Assembly: GCF_002214805.1 (NCBI RefSeq)
Contig: NZ_CP019914.1
Span: forward strand, 1,240,001-1,304,000
Direction of reading: 5' to 3'
Length of the DNA: 64,000 bases
From: Brachyspira hampsonii
Lineage (GTDB): Bacteria; Spirochaetota; Brachyspiria; Brachyspirales; Brachyspiraceae
Shown: positions 55,932 to 64,000 of the stretch, piece after piece
How the letters are laid out: the number at the start of each line of letters is the position of its first letter
How positions within the stretch are numbered: the stretch's first letter is position 1
Made by a program: the position numbers and the translations under genes
Notes under the pieces: model-generated
The model's database searches: none
Seen by the model: the letters and a program-made list of their open reading frames with translations, nothing else
Told to the model about the DNA's origin: nothing

Positions 55932-55960
55932 TTGCAAAAAAATTATATTTATAGCATAAT
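55932..55960 (+). promoter_or_regulatory. Promoter of hisIE
   Basis: TTGCAA, 17 bases, CATAAT, with a start near 55,967, about 20 bases before the gene. The segment 55,760-55,930 between the two divergent promoters is AT-rich and shows nothing else. Confidence 0.6.
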
Positions 55961-55988
55961 TGCACCTAATAATATTTAGGAATTATTT

Positions 55989-56648
55989 ATGAGCAATACA
56001 AATCAAAATAAAGAAAAATTAAAATTTGATGACAAAGGTTTAATACCTGCAATAGTTATAGATTATTATACAAAAGAAGTTTTAACTCTAGCCTACATGA
56101 ACAAAGAAAGTCTTGAAATAAGCATCAAAGAAGGAAAAACTTGCTTCTATAGCAGAAGCAGACAAGAATTATGGAGAAAAGGAGAAACTTCTGGAAATTA
56201 TCAGCATATACAATCAATAAAAAGCGACTGTGATAATGATGCTTTAGTTATAGAAGTTATTAAAGACGGACCTGCATGCCATACAGGTGCTGAATCCTGC
56301 TTTTTTAATGAAATATATTCAAAAGAAGATTACAAGGATTTTTCTATAGATAAACTTTATGAACTAATAAAAGGACGAAAAATTAACCAAACAGAAGGAT
56401 CATACACAACTTATTTATTTAATAGCGGAATAGATAAAATATTAAAAAAAGTAGGCGAAGAATGCACAGAAGTTATAATAGGTGCTAAAAATGAATCCAA
56501 TAAAGAAACTATATACGAATTATCTGATTTACTTTATCATAGCTTAGTTTTAATGGTAGAGAAAGGAATAACTATTAACGATATAAAAAATGAATTGGCA
56601 AGCAGATCAATAATAGATAAAAAAGAAAAACAAAAAAGCATGAAATAG
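55989..56648 (+). CDS. hisIE: Bifunctional phosphoribosyl-AMP cyclohydrolase / phosphoribosyl-ATP pyrophosphatase
   Basis: Steps 2 and 3 of histidine synthesis. 219 residues: HisI part 1-115 with [20 protein letters not shown], the Asp/Cys metal site CDNDALV and [10 protein letters not shown]. HisE part about 120-219 has GSYTTYLF and the MazG-like [15 protein letters not shown], followed by ELSDLLYH. The fused form is common. No other his gene is next to it. Confidence 0.94.
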   Translation: MSNTNQNKEKLKFDDKGLIPAIVIDYYTKEVLTLAYMNKESLEISIKEGKTCFYSRSRQELWRKGETSGNYQHIQSIKSDCDNDALVIEVIKDGPACHTGAESCFFNEIYSKEDYKDFSIDKLYELIKGRKINQTEGSYTTYLFNSGIDKILKKVGEECTEVIIGAKNESNKETIYELSDLLYHSLVLMVEKGITINDIKNELASRSIIDKKEKQKSMK

Positions 56649-57011
56649 CTCCCAAATTAACAAATACATTATCCCTAATCTTATAATAACCTGATTAAAA
56701 TTAATTATTTCCTATATATACAAATATAGCATAAAAAATTTTATTATATAATAAATATTACACTAAATATACACTATCTGCTTTATTTTAAATAAATAAA
56801 AATATCATTTTAATAAAAATAAACATAGATTATAGAATTTGTAATATATAAAAATAGAAAATGTAAAACAATTATATTAATTTTTTTTAAAAAATATTAA
56901 AAAATATAGAAAAAATATAGAAAAATAGATAATTATAAATTGCAATATTTTATATACCGGTGTATACTATACAAATATTATAAAAAATAAATTAATTTAT
57001 GGAAATATACC
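56649..57011 (+). promoter_or_regulatory. Gap with promoter of the envelope operon (56,940-56,968)
   Basis: TTGCAA at 56,940-56,945 and TATACT at 56,963-56,968 with a 17-base spacer, about 40 bases before the first gene. Just upstream are short direct repeats of AAAAAATATAGA. The rest of the gap is AT-rich with no gene seen. Confidence 0.6.
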
Positions 57012-57554
57012 ATGAAAACACTATCTATTATTTCAGTTATATTCATTGTTTTAATAGCTTCATGTACTAAAGATTATGGGGTAAAAGTTACTAAACCCGG
57101 AGCAGATTTAATACTCTCAAAAATGCAAAGCGGTAATTGGGCTGGTGTAAAGGCAGATGGAAATACACTTACCATTAGCGGAAGTTCAGGAAATCTTAAT
57201 GGAAGCTATAATTTTGAAGAACCCGTACTAGGTATAGGAGGAATATATAAAGACAGCAAAGGAGAATATATAATGGCTGCCCCTGCCGGAAGTGAACTTT
57301 ATGTTGTAAAGATGACTGAAGATGCAAAGAAAGCAGTAGATACTATACTTGATGTTCTTGATGATGAAGGAGGAGAGGCTGTTGTTGGAAATTTGATAAG
57401 TGCAATTATAGATAAAGGTGCTGATAAAATAGATTTGAGCAATTCTGATGAAATATTAAAAGGTACTAATCTTCCTGCTGACAAAAAAGCTGAAATTGAA
57501 AATATATTAAAAAACTCTAACGGCGGATTTACTGCCGGAGAAGCTATAAAATAA
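57012..57554 (+). CDS. Lipoprotein, first gene of an envelope operon
   Basis: 180 residues. Signal with lipobox IASC (Cys18, residues 15-18), then TKDYGVKVTKPGADLILSKM. A Gly/Ser-rich middle (ISGSSGNLNGSYNF) is followed by a helical, acidic C-terminal half. Unknown function. Five bases upstream of the next reading, seven genes run in one direction with short gaps, so an operon is likely. Confidence 0.65.
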   Translation: MKTLSIISVIFIVLIASCTKDYGVKVTKPGADLILSKMQSGNWAGVKADGNTLTISGSSGNLNGSYNFEEPVLGIGGIYKDSKGEYIMAAPAGSELYVVKMTEDAKKAVDTILDVLDDEGGEAVVGNLISAIIDKGADKIDLSNSDEILKGTNLPADKKAEIENILKNSNGGFTAGEAIK

Positions 57555-57570
57555 ATAAGTGGTTTTTATT

Positions 57571-58479
57571 ATGAGAAAATATTTAATATTATTATCTGTT
57601 CTATTTTGTTTTCATATTTATGCCTATTCTAAAGGGCTTCCTCTTTCAACAGAAGTAACAGGTGAAGATTACAGTTGGATAAAAGGAAGACAAATGATAA
57701 GCTTTAATTTAAATCCTGGCGGAGCTATTTTTTATCCGTTACTATTTAATACTGCTGTGAATAATGCTGTAAATCTTACAGGATTAATTGGCATCAATTT
57801 TGGAGATATAAATAAATATTTTGATTATGCTGATGCAAAAGGTTCTGCTTGGTATATTCCGGCTATTTCATATTCATTATTTGTACATAATCAAATAGCG
57901 TTGGAAGCAGGAATAGGTGTTTATTCTAGTACTTATGATTTGACTATTTCTAAAGAAAATGCTGGAAAATTATTAGAAGCTTTAGGACAAGGAAATTATT
58001 CCACTATTGTTGGTAAAGATACTACCTTCAATGCATCATTTATATTTATGCCTGCTACATTTGGAGTAAAATTTTACGGTCCTAAAAGACAATTCTATAA
58101 TGCATTTCGTTTCGGAATAGATGCATTCTTCTATACTGTAACTACTGAAAATGGGCTTACAGGAATAAAAACTGAACATACAATTCATGATGCTGCTTTA
58201 TATATTTCTTATGAATTGGGATGGAATATAGAGTTATTCCCTACTAAAGAATGGAGAGTTAAACCAACTATTGATATTGCTATTCTTGAAATAGGATATT
58301 ATGTAAGACCTTGGACTGGAAATGTATATAATACAGTAACAGGAGGTGTTACTTCTTTAACTGCAGGTTTTTCGGCATTTAATATACCTGCTTGGAACAG
58401 TTTCCCTGATTGGGCTAAATATCTTTCAAATATAAGATTTGCATTGTTTCCTAGAATTGGATTCAGTTTAAGATTTTAA
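57571..58479 (+). CDS. Outer-membrane beta-barrel-like protein
   Basis: About 302 residues from the ATG at 57,571 (MRKYLILLSVLFCFHIYAYS), which gives a clean signal peptide behind AAGTGG; an ATG 12 bases earlier is less likely. The remainder alternates aromatic and small residues (FNASFIFMPATFGVKFYGPK, quoted at 20) and ends with a terminal Phe strand (GFSLRF), as in outer-membrane barrels. Similar in plan to the next gene. Confidence 0.65.
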   Translation: MRKYLILLSVLFCFHIYAYSKGLPLSTEVTGEDYSWIKGRQMISFNLNPGGAIFYPLLFNTAVNNAVNLTGLIGINFGDINKYFDYADAKGSAWYIPAISYSLFVHNQIALEAGIGVYSSTYDLTISKENAGKLLEALGQGNYSTIVGKDTTFNASFIFMPATFGVKFYGPKRQFYNAFRFGIDAFFYTVTTENGLTGIKTEHTIHDAALYISYELGWNIELFPTKEWRVKPTIDIAILEIGYYVRPWTGNVYNTVTGGVTSLTAGFSAFNIPAWNSFPDWAKYLSNIRFALFPRIGFSLRF

Positions 58480-58491
58480 TGGATTTGAATT

Positions 58492-59202
58492 ATGAATATA
58501 AAGAAAATTATCATTTTTACATCTGTACTAATTTTTACATCAGGTACCATAATCAATGCTCAGGATTATTTAAAGCATTCTTTAGGAATAGATTTCGGTA
58601 CTACATTATTTTCTATGGGTACTATACCGCTTATCACTGAACTAATATTCAAGACACAAGAAGGAGCAAGCGGTAAATTTTATGATGGTAAATTCGGAAT
58701 AAGATTAACATATAATTACACTTATCTCCCTAAACAATCCATAGATGCCACTTTAGGTTTTTATGCTTTCGATACTCACTACAGTGATTATTCAGAACCT
58801 GTAAGAAATAGTGCCGGAGATATCATAGCCTCTGCTGCTCTAAATAAATTTTATAATGGAAGTACAATAGCTATACCTGCTTCTATAGGAGTAAGATTTT
58901 ACTTAAATAAAAATGATACCCCTAGCGGATTTTTCCTCCTTCCTAAAGTTGGTATGACTACATTCATAGTGAATGGTAAAGAATTAAGAGATGACGGAAC
59001 TACAAGATATAAAACTACTACTGTTTATGACTTTTATATATCCGGAGAAATGGGATTTAGAATAGATTTATTTTCTAAAACAGGCTCCAATTGGGAAGTT
59101 CGTCCGTTTATAGATATATCTTTGCTTGACATAGGTTATTCTTTTACACCGGGCATTAGATTAATACCGCTTCCTAGATTGGCTATAGGTATATCTTTTT
59201 AA
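58492..59202 (+). CDS. Outer-membrane beta-barrel-like protein
   Basis: 236 residues with a signal peptide (residues 1-23, ending INAQ). It shares a pattern with the upstream gene: IAIPASIGVRFY, then YDFYISGEMGFRIDLFSKTG, WEVRPFIDISLLDIGYSF, and a terminal ...IGISF. These look like paralogues. Presumed outer membrane; function unknown. Confidence 0.65.
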   Translation: MNIKKIIIFTSVLIFTSGTIINAQDYLKHSLGIDFGTTLFSMGTIPLITELIFKTQEGASGKFYDGKFGIRLTYNYTYLPKQSIDATLGFYAFDTHYSDYSEPVRNSAGDIIASAALNKFYNGSTIAIPASIGVRFYLNKNDTPSGFFLLPKVGMTTFIVNGKELRDDGTTRYKTTTVYDFYISGEMGFRIDLFSKTGSNWEVRPFIDISLLDIGYSFTPGIRLIPLPRLAIGISF

Positions 59203-59232
59203 TAATTGATAATGTTTTGTAAGGTTTTTAGT

Positions 59233-59898
59233 ATGAAAAAAATTTTATTAATATCAATAATAACTTGCTTTATGAGTTCATCTTTGTTTCCACTAATAGA
59301 TGCATTTTATATAGCACCTAAAATTGTATATAATTTTAACGATTCTGGTTTTAAAAATAATAAAAATCAGAGCATAATGAATAATTATCTTGGAGCAGGT
59401 TTTTCTGCAGGTTTCGATTTCTATAGATATCAAAGAAGCATACCTTTGAGATTAGAATTGGAATATACTTTCAAAGATGGTATGACAGGAAATTATCATA
59501 CTGCAAACATAGTAAAACAATCTCAGCATTCTATATTAGCTGCCGCTTATTACAGTATGCATATATATCATATAAAAAAGAGCGAATTAAAAACTATTAC
59601 AGCTGAAGAAATATATAGCAGAACTCCTATAATGTCATTATATTTAGGACTATTAATGGGAACAAAAATAAATGCAAATACTTATGACAGATGGTTTGAA
59701 GAAAATGGAAGAGTAAAAGCTACTGTAACAGTACCTAGTCCTACATTTGCAATAGGGGGTGCTGTAGGAGTTGACATATATGTTACTAGTTTCCTTAACT
59801 TGGATATAGGATACAGAATATTATATGGTTTGGATAATGTTTTATCACATGAATTTGCTATAGCAGCAAGATTCCCAATACCGGATCTTAGGAAATAA
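59233..59898 (+). CDS. Outer-membrane beta-barrel-like protein
   Basis: About 221 residues from the ATG at 59,233 (MKKILLISIITCFMSSSLFP), chosen because AAGG precedes it and it yields a signal peptide; an upstream ATG at 59,206 adds nine odd residues. The text DAFYIAPKIVYNFN, GAGFSAGFDFYRYQRSIPLR and LDIGYRILYG closely parallels the gene at 60,177, so the two are paralogues. Confidence 0.65.
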   Translation: MKKILLISIITCFMSSSLFPLIDAFYIAPKIVYNFNDSGFKNNKNQSIMNNYLGAGFSAGFDFYRYQRSIPLRLELEYTFKDGMTGNYHTANIVKQSQHSILAAAYYSMHIYHIKKSELKTITAEEIYSRTPIMSLYLGLLMGTKINANTYDRWFEENGRVKATVTVPSPTFAIGGAVGVDIYVTSFLNLDIGYRILYGLDNVLSHEFAIAARFPIPDLRK

Positions 59899-59903
59899 GA
59901 CTT

Positions 59904-60164
59904 ATGAAAAAAATAGCTTTATTATTATTATTAATATTAATTGCACTTGCTTCATGCAAAACAGGAACTATGATTATAATGCCTGTGCAGAATGTTCAAA
60001 TGCCTGCTTATCCTCCTCAAAGTTATTTGGGAGAGAAAAGCAAATATAAATTTAGTAGTAATTATAATTTAAATAATAGTTTAGGTATGAACAATTATTT
60101 ATTTAATAATACTATTTTTAACACTAATAATTTATTTAGAAAAAATTTTGTTTATTTAAAATAA
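59904..60164 (+). CDS. Small Asn-rich lipoprotein
   Basis: 86 residues. Lipobox LASC (Cys18) after MKKIALLLLLILIA. The mature part is short and rich in Asn, Tyr and Leu (NNSLGMNNYLFNNTIFNTNN) with no recognised domain. Sits 5 bases after one barrel gene and 12 before its paralogue. Confidence 0.55.
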   Translation: MKKIALLLLLILIALASCKTGTMIIMPVQNVQMPAYPPQSYLGEKSKYKFSSNYNLNNSLGMNNYLFNNTIFNTNNLFRKNFVYLK

Positions 60165-60176
60165 AAGGGTTGTTAT

Positions 60177-60815
60177 ATGAAACGATTAGTAATTATATTA
60201 TTATTTTTTATTGTTGCTTTTTCTAGTAAAAACCTTTCTGCAGCAATTTTCTCAGGTGTTTATATAGCCCCTAAAATCAATTTTAAACATGAGGCTCTAA
60301 ATAAAACAAATAAACTAGAACTAGGAAAACTTCCTTTTCTTGAAAAAAACAATTATGTAGGAGGAGGGTTTGCTGTAGGATATGATTTATTTAGAAAAAC
60401 TAGATTAGTGCCTTTAAGACTTGATATAGAATATATGTTTCAGGGAGTAATTGGTAAAAAAAACACTTGGATGCAAAGCATAATGGCAAGTATATATTAT
60501 GATATAAATATATTTTTTGTGAAAAACAATGAATTAGATAATCTCACTACAAGAGCTCTTTACAGCAGAATTCCTAATATGAGCATATATTTTGGATTAT
60601 CTTTTGGCAACAGATTATATCAAATGCATTATGTTTATGATGATATAGGAAAAGCTATTATTACTAGAAGTTCTTTTGCATTTGGAATTAATGCAGGTTT
60701 AGTTTATAATATACTTGATTGGTTTGCTTTGGATTTAGGATATAGATATTTATTAGGTTTTGGTTTTAATGATGCTCATGAGGTGCTTCTTGGGGCTAGA
60801 TTTACAATAAGGTAA
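60177..60815 (+). CDS. Outer-membrane beta-barrel-like protein
   Basis: 212 residues with a signal peptide (MKRLVIILLFFIVAFSSKNL...AA). Shares FSGVYIAPKINF, GGGFAVGYDLFRKTRLVPLR and LDLGYRYLLGFGF with the gene at 59,233. Ends in a barrel-like strand ARFTIR. Confidence 0.65.
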   Translation: MKRLVIILLFFIVAFSSKNLSAAIFSGVYIAPKINFKHEALNKTNKLELGKLPFLEKNNYVGGGFAVGYDLFRKTRLVPLRLDIEYMFQGVIGKKNTWMQSIMASIYYDINIFFVKNNELDNLTTRALYSRIPNMSIYFGLSFGNRLYQMHYVYDDIGKAIITRSSFAFGINAGLVYNILDWFALDLGYRYLLGFGFNDAHEVLLGARFTIR

Positions 60816-60847
60816 TAAATATAAATTATTGTATTAAGAGGTTTATT

Positions 60848-61594
60848 ATGATAAATAAAATTTTACCTTTAATATTTTTATTAATTTTTACAGTTTCATG
60901 TTCTACTAATGATAAGCATGTTGTAGTATTAGCTTTCAGTAAACAGCTTCATGCTGTGCTTTATAATGATAATAGTCAGGCTACAAAAACTGCATCAAAA
61001 ACTTATATACAAGAAGATAACATAAAAACTATAGCTGATTCTATAAAAGAAGAAGATGACATAAAAATAATGGCTGATTCAGTAAATGAAAATGGTACAA
61101 ATAATCAGCCAATAGAAAAAGAAAATCTTACAAATAATGATGTTATTGAAAAAGAAAATACACAAACTATAAAACAAACCGAAGTCATAAAACAAGATGA
61201 TAATGAAATACTTGTTACTGCAAATATAATAGAATTTGATTTTGATTCTTATAAATTAAAAGATGAATATGATGAAGGTATAAATGAAATTTATAAATAT
61301 TTAGATAAGAATAAAAATATAAATCTTATTATAGAAGGACATAGCGACAGCATCGGAGATTCAAATTATAATATATATCTATCTGAAAACAGAGCAAAAG
61401 CTATATTTGATAAACTAGTTGATAAAGGAATAGATAAAGAAAGACTTAGATATATAGGATATGGTGCTGTTCATTCATCTGAATATAATGATAAAGACAG
61501 AAAATGCCAATTTGTAATAATAAATAATTCCGATGAAGAAGAAGAATATAAAAAAGAAAATGAAACTGATATTATTAAATTAAAACAGCAATAA
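60848..61594 (+). CDS. OmpA-like peptidoglycan-binding lipoprotein
   Basis: 248 residues. Lipobox TVSC (Cys18); a long charged linker (about 40-120, many IADS/MADS and NNQP/NNDV repeats); then an OmpA C-terminal domain with IEFDFDSYKLKD, IEGHSDSIGDSNYNIYLSEN and RAKAIFDKLVDKGI. The conserved Asp and Arg that hold diaminopimelate are present. It would tie the outer membrane, and perhaps its co-encoded barrels, to peptidoglycan. Last gene of the operon. Confidence 0.85.
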   Translation: MINKILPLIFLLIFTVSCSTNDKHVVVLAFSKQLHAVLYNDNSQATKTASKTYIQEDNIKTIADSIKEEDDIKIMADSVNENGTNNQPIEKENLTNNDVIEKENTQTIKQTEVIKQDDNEILVTANIIEFDFDSYKLKDEYDEGINEIYKYLDKNKNINLIIEGHSDSIGDSNYNIYLSENRAKAIFDKLVDKGIDKERLRYIGYGAVHSSEYNDKDRKCQFVIINNSDEEEEYKKENETDIIKLKQQ

Positions 61595-61624
61595 AATTAT
61601 TTTTTATTCTTATACAAATATTGA

Positions 61625-61644
61625 ATACTCTCTATATTGAGTAT
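61625..61644 (+). terminator. Weak terminator candidate after the envelope operon
   Basis: ATACTC and GAGTAT form a 6-bp stem with an 8-nt loop 30 bases past the OmpA-like stop. It is followed by CACAATTTTCTATAT, only a short T-run. Confidence 0.35.
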
Positions 61645-61758
61645 CACAATTTTCTATATAGTCAAAAAAGAAATATATATTTTTAATCTCAATTTTAAAT
61701 CCTACCATTTAAAATTCATAGCATTAATTTAAATCAAATATTTTATTCATATTAAAAA

Positions 61759-61920
61759 GCATGCCCTCCCAAGTGTTAATTAGATTTAAAATCTATTTAA
61801 CGCACGGTGAACTAAATTAAATATATAATAAAAATTCTAATATCAAATAAGCTGTATTTTTTAACTCATTCTGCGTGCGATAAAATTAGTACGAAATTTT
61901 AAAAAAATTGGGTGGGCGGC
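61759..61920. repeat. Dispersed palindromic element, copy 2
   Basis: Same element as at 34,666-34,821: left end CCCTCCCAAGTG, then AGATTTAAAATCTATTTAACGCACGG, later TTCTGCGTGCG, right end ATTGGGTGGGCGG. Left and right ends are inverted relative to each other. No ORF. Confidence 0.65.
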
Positions 61921-62102
61921 TAAAATGACTATTTAGATTTAAAAGAAAAATAGTTTATCAAAATCAGAAGGAATTGAAAGCCTATAGGGTGGGATTTTGG
62001 GCAAGTTTTTAAAAAATTAATTACATACCCCGCCCTTTAAAATTTAGAGCTTTATTTTAAATTGTAATATTATATTATCTTTATAGCTTAATTTTAAATT
62101 TT

Positions 62103-62225
62103 AGCACCCGCCCAAGTGTTAATTAAATTTGGAATTTATTTAACGCACGGTAAACTGAATTAAAAATATAATAAAAATTTGAATATCAAATAAGCTGTAT
62201 TTTTTAACTTTACTCTGCGTGCGTT
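62103..62225. repeat. Dispersed palindromic element, copy 3, right end missing
   Basis: Starts GCACCCGCCCAAGTGTTAA and contains TTTAACGCACGG and CTCTGCGTGCG. The stretch between them (GAATATCAAATAAGCTGTAT) is nearly identical to copy 2. The GGGTGGG end is absent, so it is cut short next to the 179-residue gene. Between copies 2 and 3, 61,980-62,045 repeats GGTGGGATTT and CCCCGCCC motifs also seen at 34.6-34.9 kb. Confidence 0.6.
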
Positions 62226-62246
62226 ATCAATGTGAAATTCTTAGTA

Positions 62247-62786
62247 TTATTTTAATATTTGACTTTTGTATTTCTCAAATAAAGTTCCTGAGAAATCAGT
62301 TTTTTGTATTGCTTCTTTTAAGCCTGTAACATCAATAGTATATGCTTGAGCATCAGTATTGGGTTTTATTGATAAAGTTTTGCTGTTTATTAATTTATTC
62401 ATAAATTCAATAACTTCTTTTTCCTGTATGATTCCAAAAGCAGGTGATATTGTATATAATATATCAAAATTATCGCTTGAAGACCTCATAAAAGGCTCTA
62501 CAGATTTATAAGGAGAATTATTAAAACTATATTCTACTATTGGAGTATTTTCATCTATTTTATCTTTATACCAATTTATACTTACACTAAGCTGATTATT
62601 TCTAGCAGCTATATATATTTCCAAACTGTTATTATTTTTTATAGTCATTGTAACAGTTTTTGTATCAGTATTGTTATAGCTTATTCTTCTTATTTTCCAA
62701 TTATTATAATGTGTAGTTACAGCAGCAGAGAATGCTTGCATTGATATTATTAATAATGTTATAAATAGAAGTAAAATTTTATTCAT
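62247..62786 (-). CDS. Exported hypothetical protein
   Basis: 179 residues with a signal peptide (MNKILLLFITLLIISMQAFS, cleavage near AFSAA). The mature part reads as beta-rich (TKTVTMTIKNNNSLEIYIAA, NQLSVSINWYKDKI) and could be a small periplasmic domain. Not recognised. The gene ends about 20 bases from dispersed-repeat copy 3. Confidence 0.6.
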   Translation of the reverse strand: MNKILLLFITLLIISMQAFSAAVTTHYNNWKIRRISYNNTDTKTVTMTIKNNNSLEIYIAARNNQLSVSINWYKDKIDENTPIVEYSFNNSPYKSVEPFMRSSSDNFDILYTISPAFGIIQEKEVIEFMNKLINSKTLSIKPNTDAQAYTIDVTGLKEAIQKTDFSGTLFEKYKSQILK

Positions 62787-62954
62787 ATATATTTTTATTC
62801 TCCTATGTTTATTTATATATTATGTTTACTTAATTATAATTCTCGTTAATTTTTTGTAAAGTATTAGAAATAAAAAAATATCAATTTTTTTTATTGTTGC
62901 TAGCGATAAACTCGCTAAAAATGTATAGCATTAGTACCTTAAAATTATTATTTT

Positions 62955-64000
62955 TTAATAAATAAGTGATTTTATATCATTATACCATTTATTCATATAA
63001 TTTTTAATCTCTTCATAGCTAATAACAGACTTTTCAAATTTCTCAACATGCCAAGGTGATATTATGTAAGCAATATTTTTAATATTGTTATTTAAATTAT
63101 TTTTATCTATATTTTCGCTATTAATATTTTTTATAAATTCATCTATTTCTTTTAATAGTTTTTCTTTGTCTATATTTTCTTTTAAATATTTTTTAATTTC
63201 TATATTTTTATTATTAGAATTTGAATTGCTATGATTGTATATTTTTACATTTTTTATGAATGCTGATTGAATAGTCAAAGTAAAAATATCTGTAATTTCA
63301 GAAATCTCTTGTATTAAAGATTCAAAATGATTTTTATAACTCAAAAGTGCTGAAGAAGTATTTCTATAAACATTGTCATAGCATTTTACTTTTTGATTAT
63401 CATTAAGTCTTTTATATTTGGAAGATTCAAAAGTTTTTAATTTACTGCTGTTAATATAATCATGGGCAGATGCATTTGAATATTTAGAATGTGTTTTATC
63501 ATCAATATGACAAAAATCACATCCTGCAAGCAATATATATTTAGGATTAAGCATATATGCTATTCTTAAAGCAGGCATTATAACGCTTCCTTCCATATAG
63601 AAGTATATATTATTATTGTTATCATCATTTATAGGATATAGTATCTTTTCAAAACTTTCATCATGTGAAAAATAGAATATTCTTTTATTTTCTATATGAG
63701 TAAGAGGAAAAGGATATGCTGTATGTGTAGTGAATATATTTATGTTTTGATTTTCTTTTTTAAGAAGTTCTTTTAAATGTATTGAAGAATAAAAACCTCC
63801 GTCTGTTGATACAACGGCATCAGGTTTTATATTATTTTTTATTAAAGTATTAAAAGCATGTGATAAAACTATAACAAAATGAGTTTTCGATAGTTCTTTA
63901 ATATTTTCTATATAGTCATCAGCAGAAGCTCCGGCAGATACAAATAAAATAGGTATTTCTTTTTTTAAGATATTGCAGAATGTTTTTATAGAATATCCTT
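62955..64000 (-). CDS. DUF115 / MAF-type protein, C-terminal part (runs off the right edge)
   Basis: An open frame continues without stop to base 64,000, so the start of the gene is outside the window; an internal Met at 63,596 is not the true start. Visible in order: ILFVSAGASADDYIENIKEL, NNIKPDAVVSTDGGFYSSIH, then GSVIMPALRIAYMLNPKYIL and LAGCDFCHID. The pattern (VSAGxS, IKPDxVVSxD, GSV...A, LxGCD) matches DUF115, found in motility-associated (Maf) flagellin glycosyltransferases. A flagellin-modifying role is inference. Polar, Asn/Lys-rich C-terminus. Confidence 0.7.
   Translation of the reverse strand, partial: GYSIKTFCNILKKEIPILFVSAGASADDYIENIKELSKTHFVIVLSHAFNTLIKNNIKPDAVVSTDGGFYSSIHLKELLKKENQNINIFTTHTAYPFPLTHIENKRIFYFSHDESFEKILYPINDDNNNNIYFYMEGSVIMPALRIAYMLNPKYILLAGCDFCHIDDKTHSKYSNASAHDYINSSKLKTFESSKYKRLNDNQKVKCYDNVYRNTSSALLSYKNHFESLIQEISEITDIFTLTIQSAFIKNVKIYNHSNSNSNNKNIEIKKYLKENIDKEKLLKEIDEFIKNINSENIDKNNLNNNIKNIAYIISPWHVEKFEKSVISYEEIKNYMNKWYNDIKSLIY

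Noticed and set aside
62887-62915. Hairpin AGCGA/TCGCT as terminator of the DUF115 gene
   Set aside because: The stem is short and neither strand has a T-run directly after it.

Overview
The window is very AT-rich and strongly coding. Gene content and protein style point to a spirochaete, most likely Brachyspira: long AT-rich lipoproteins, small outer-membrane barrels, a bacteriohemerythrin, HslUV, a lipid A gene cluster, and a DUF115 (motility-associated glycosyltransferase-type) protein. The genus call rests on recognition and was not confirmed by any search.

Layout. 1-14.9 kb: housekeeping and envelope genes (manC, an ispE-lipoprotein-cheB-lnt stretch, bacteriohemerythrin, hslVU, a large ankyrin protein, an iron alcohol dehydrogenase). 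14.9-21.8 kb: an accessory operon read leftward from a promoter near 21,760. It encodes tiny hydrophobic peptides, a broken and an intact copy of a nuclease-like/glycine-rich membrane protein, a coiled-coil protein, a small basic protein and a UPF1-like SF1 helicase. 22.1-31.0 kb: a CRISPR-Cas locus. cas1 and cas2 (type II-like sequences) are followed by a 1004-residue protein with two RxxxxH HEPN motifs (Cas13/type VI-like) and an 889-residue DUF3800-helical-repeat protein. Facing away from these is a 12-repeat array on the + strand. 31.3-34.6 kb: fabZ-lpxA-lpxB and a GHKL-ATPase gene. 34.9-55.5 kb: one leftward superoperon, rpsL-rpsG-fusA-tuf-S10-spc-alpha-rho-smr, with a clear promoter at 55,722-55,750. 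56-64 kb: hisIE, a seven-gene cluster of lipoproteins, small beta-barrel proteins and an OmpA-like protein, dispersed repeats, and a partial DUF115 gene.

The most unusual object is the CRISPR locus. Its repeats share fixed 14-nt ends (GTCTCGATACCCTA and TAGGAAAGCGGGAT) but range from 35 to 126 nt, because palindromic inserts of three classes sit in the repeat's hairpin loop. Spacers stay at 28-30 nt. The only canonical short repeat is next to the leader, and expanded repeats dominate away from it. With a Cas13-like effector of unassigned subtype, a type II-like adaptation module and a DUF3800 partner, this is the best candidate here for an undescribed system. Other notable points are a CheB with Asn at the phosphoacceptor position, an EF-Tu whose switch I lacks the usual RGITI, and a 25-residue cationic amphipathic peptide ORF with a strong ribosome-binding site.
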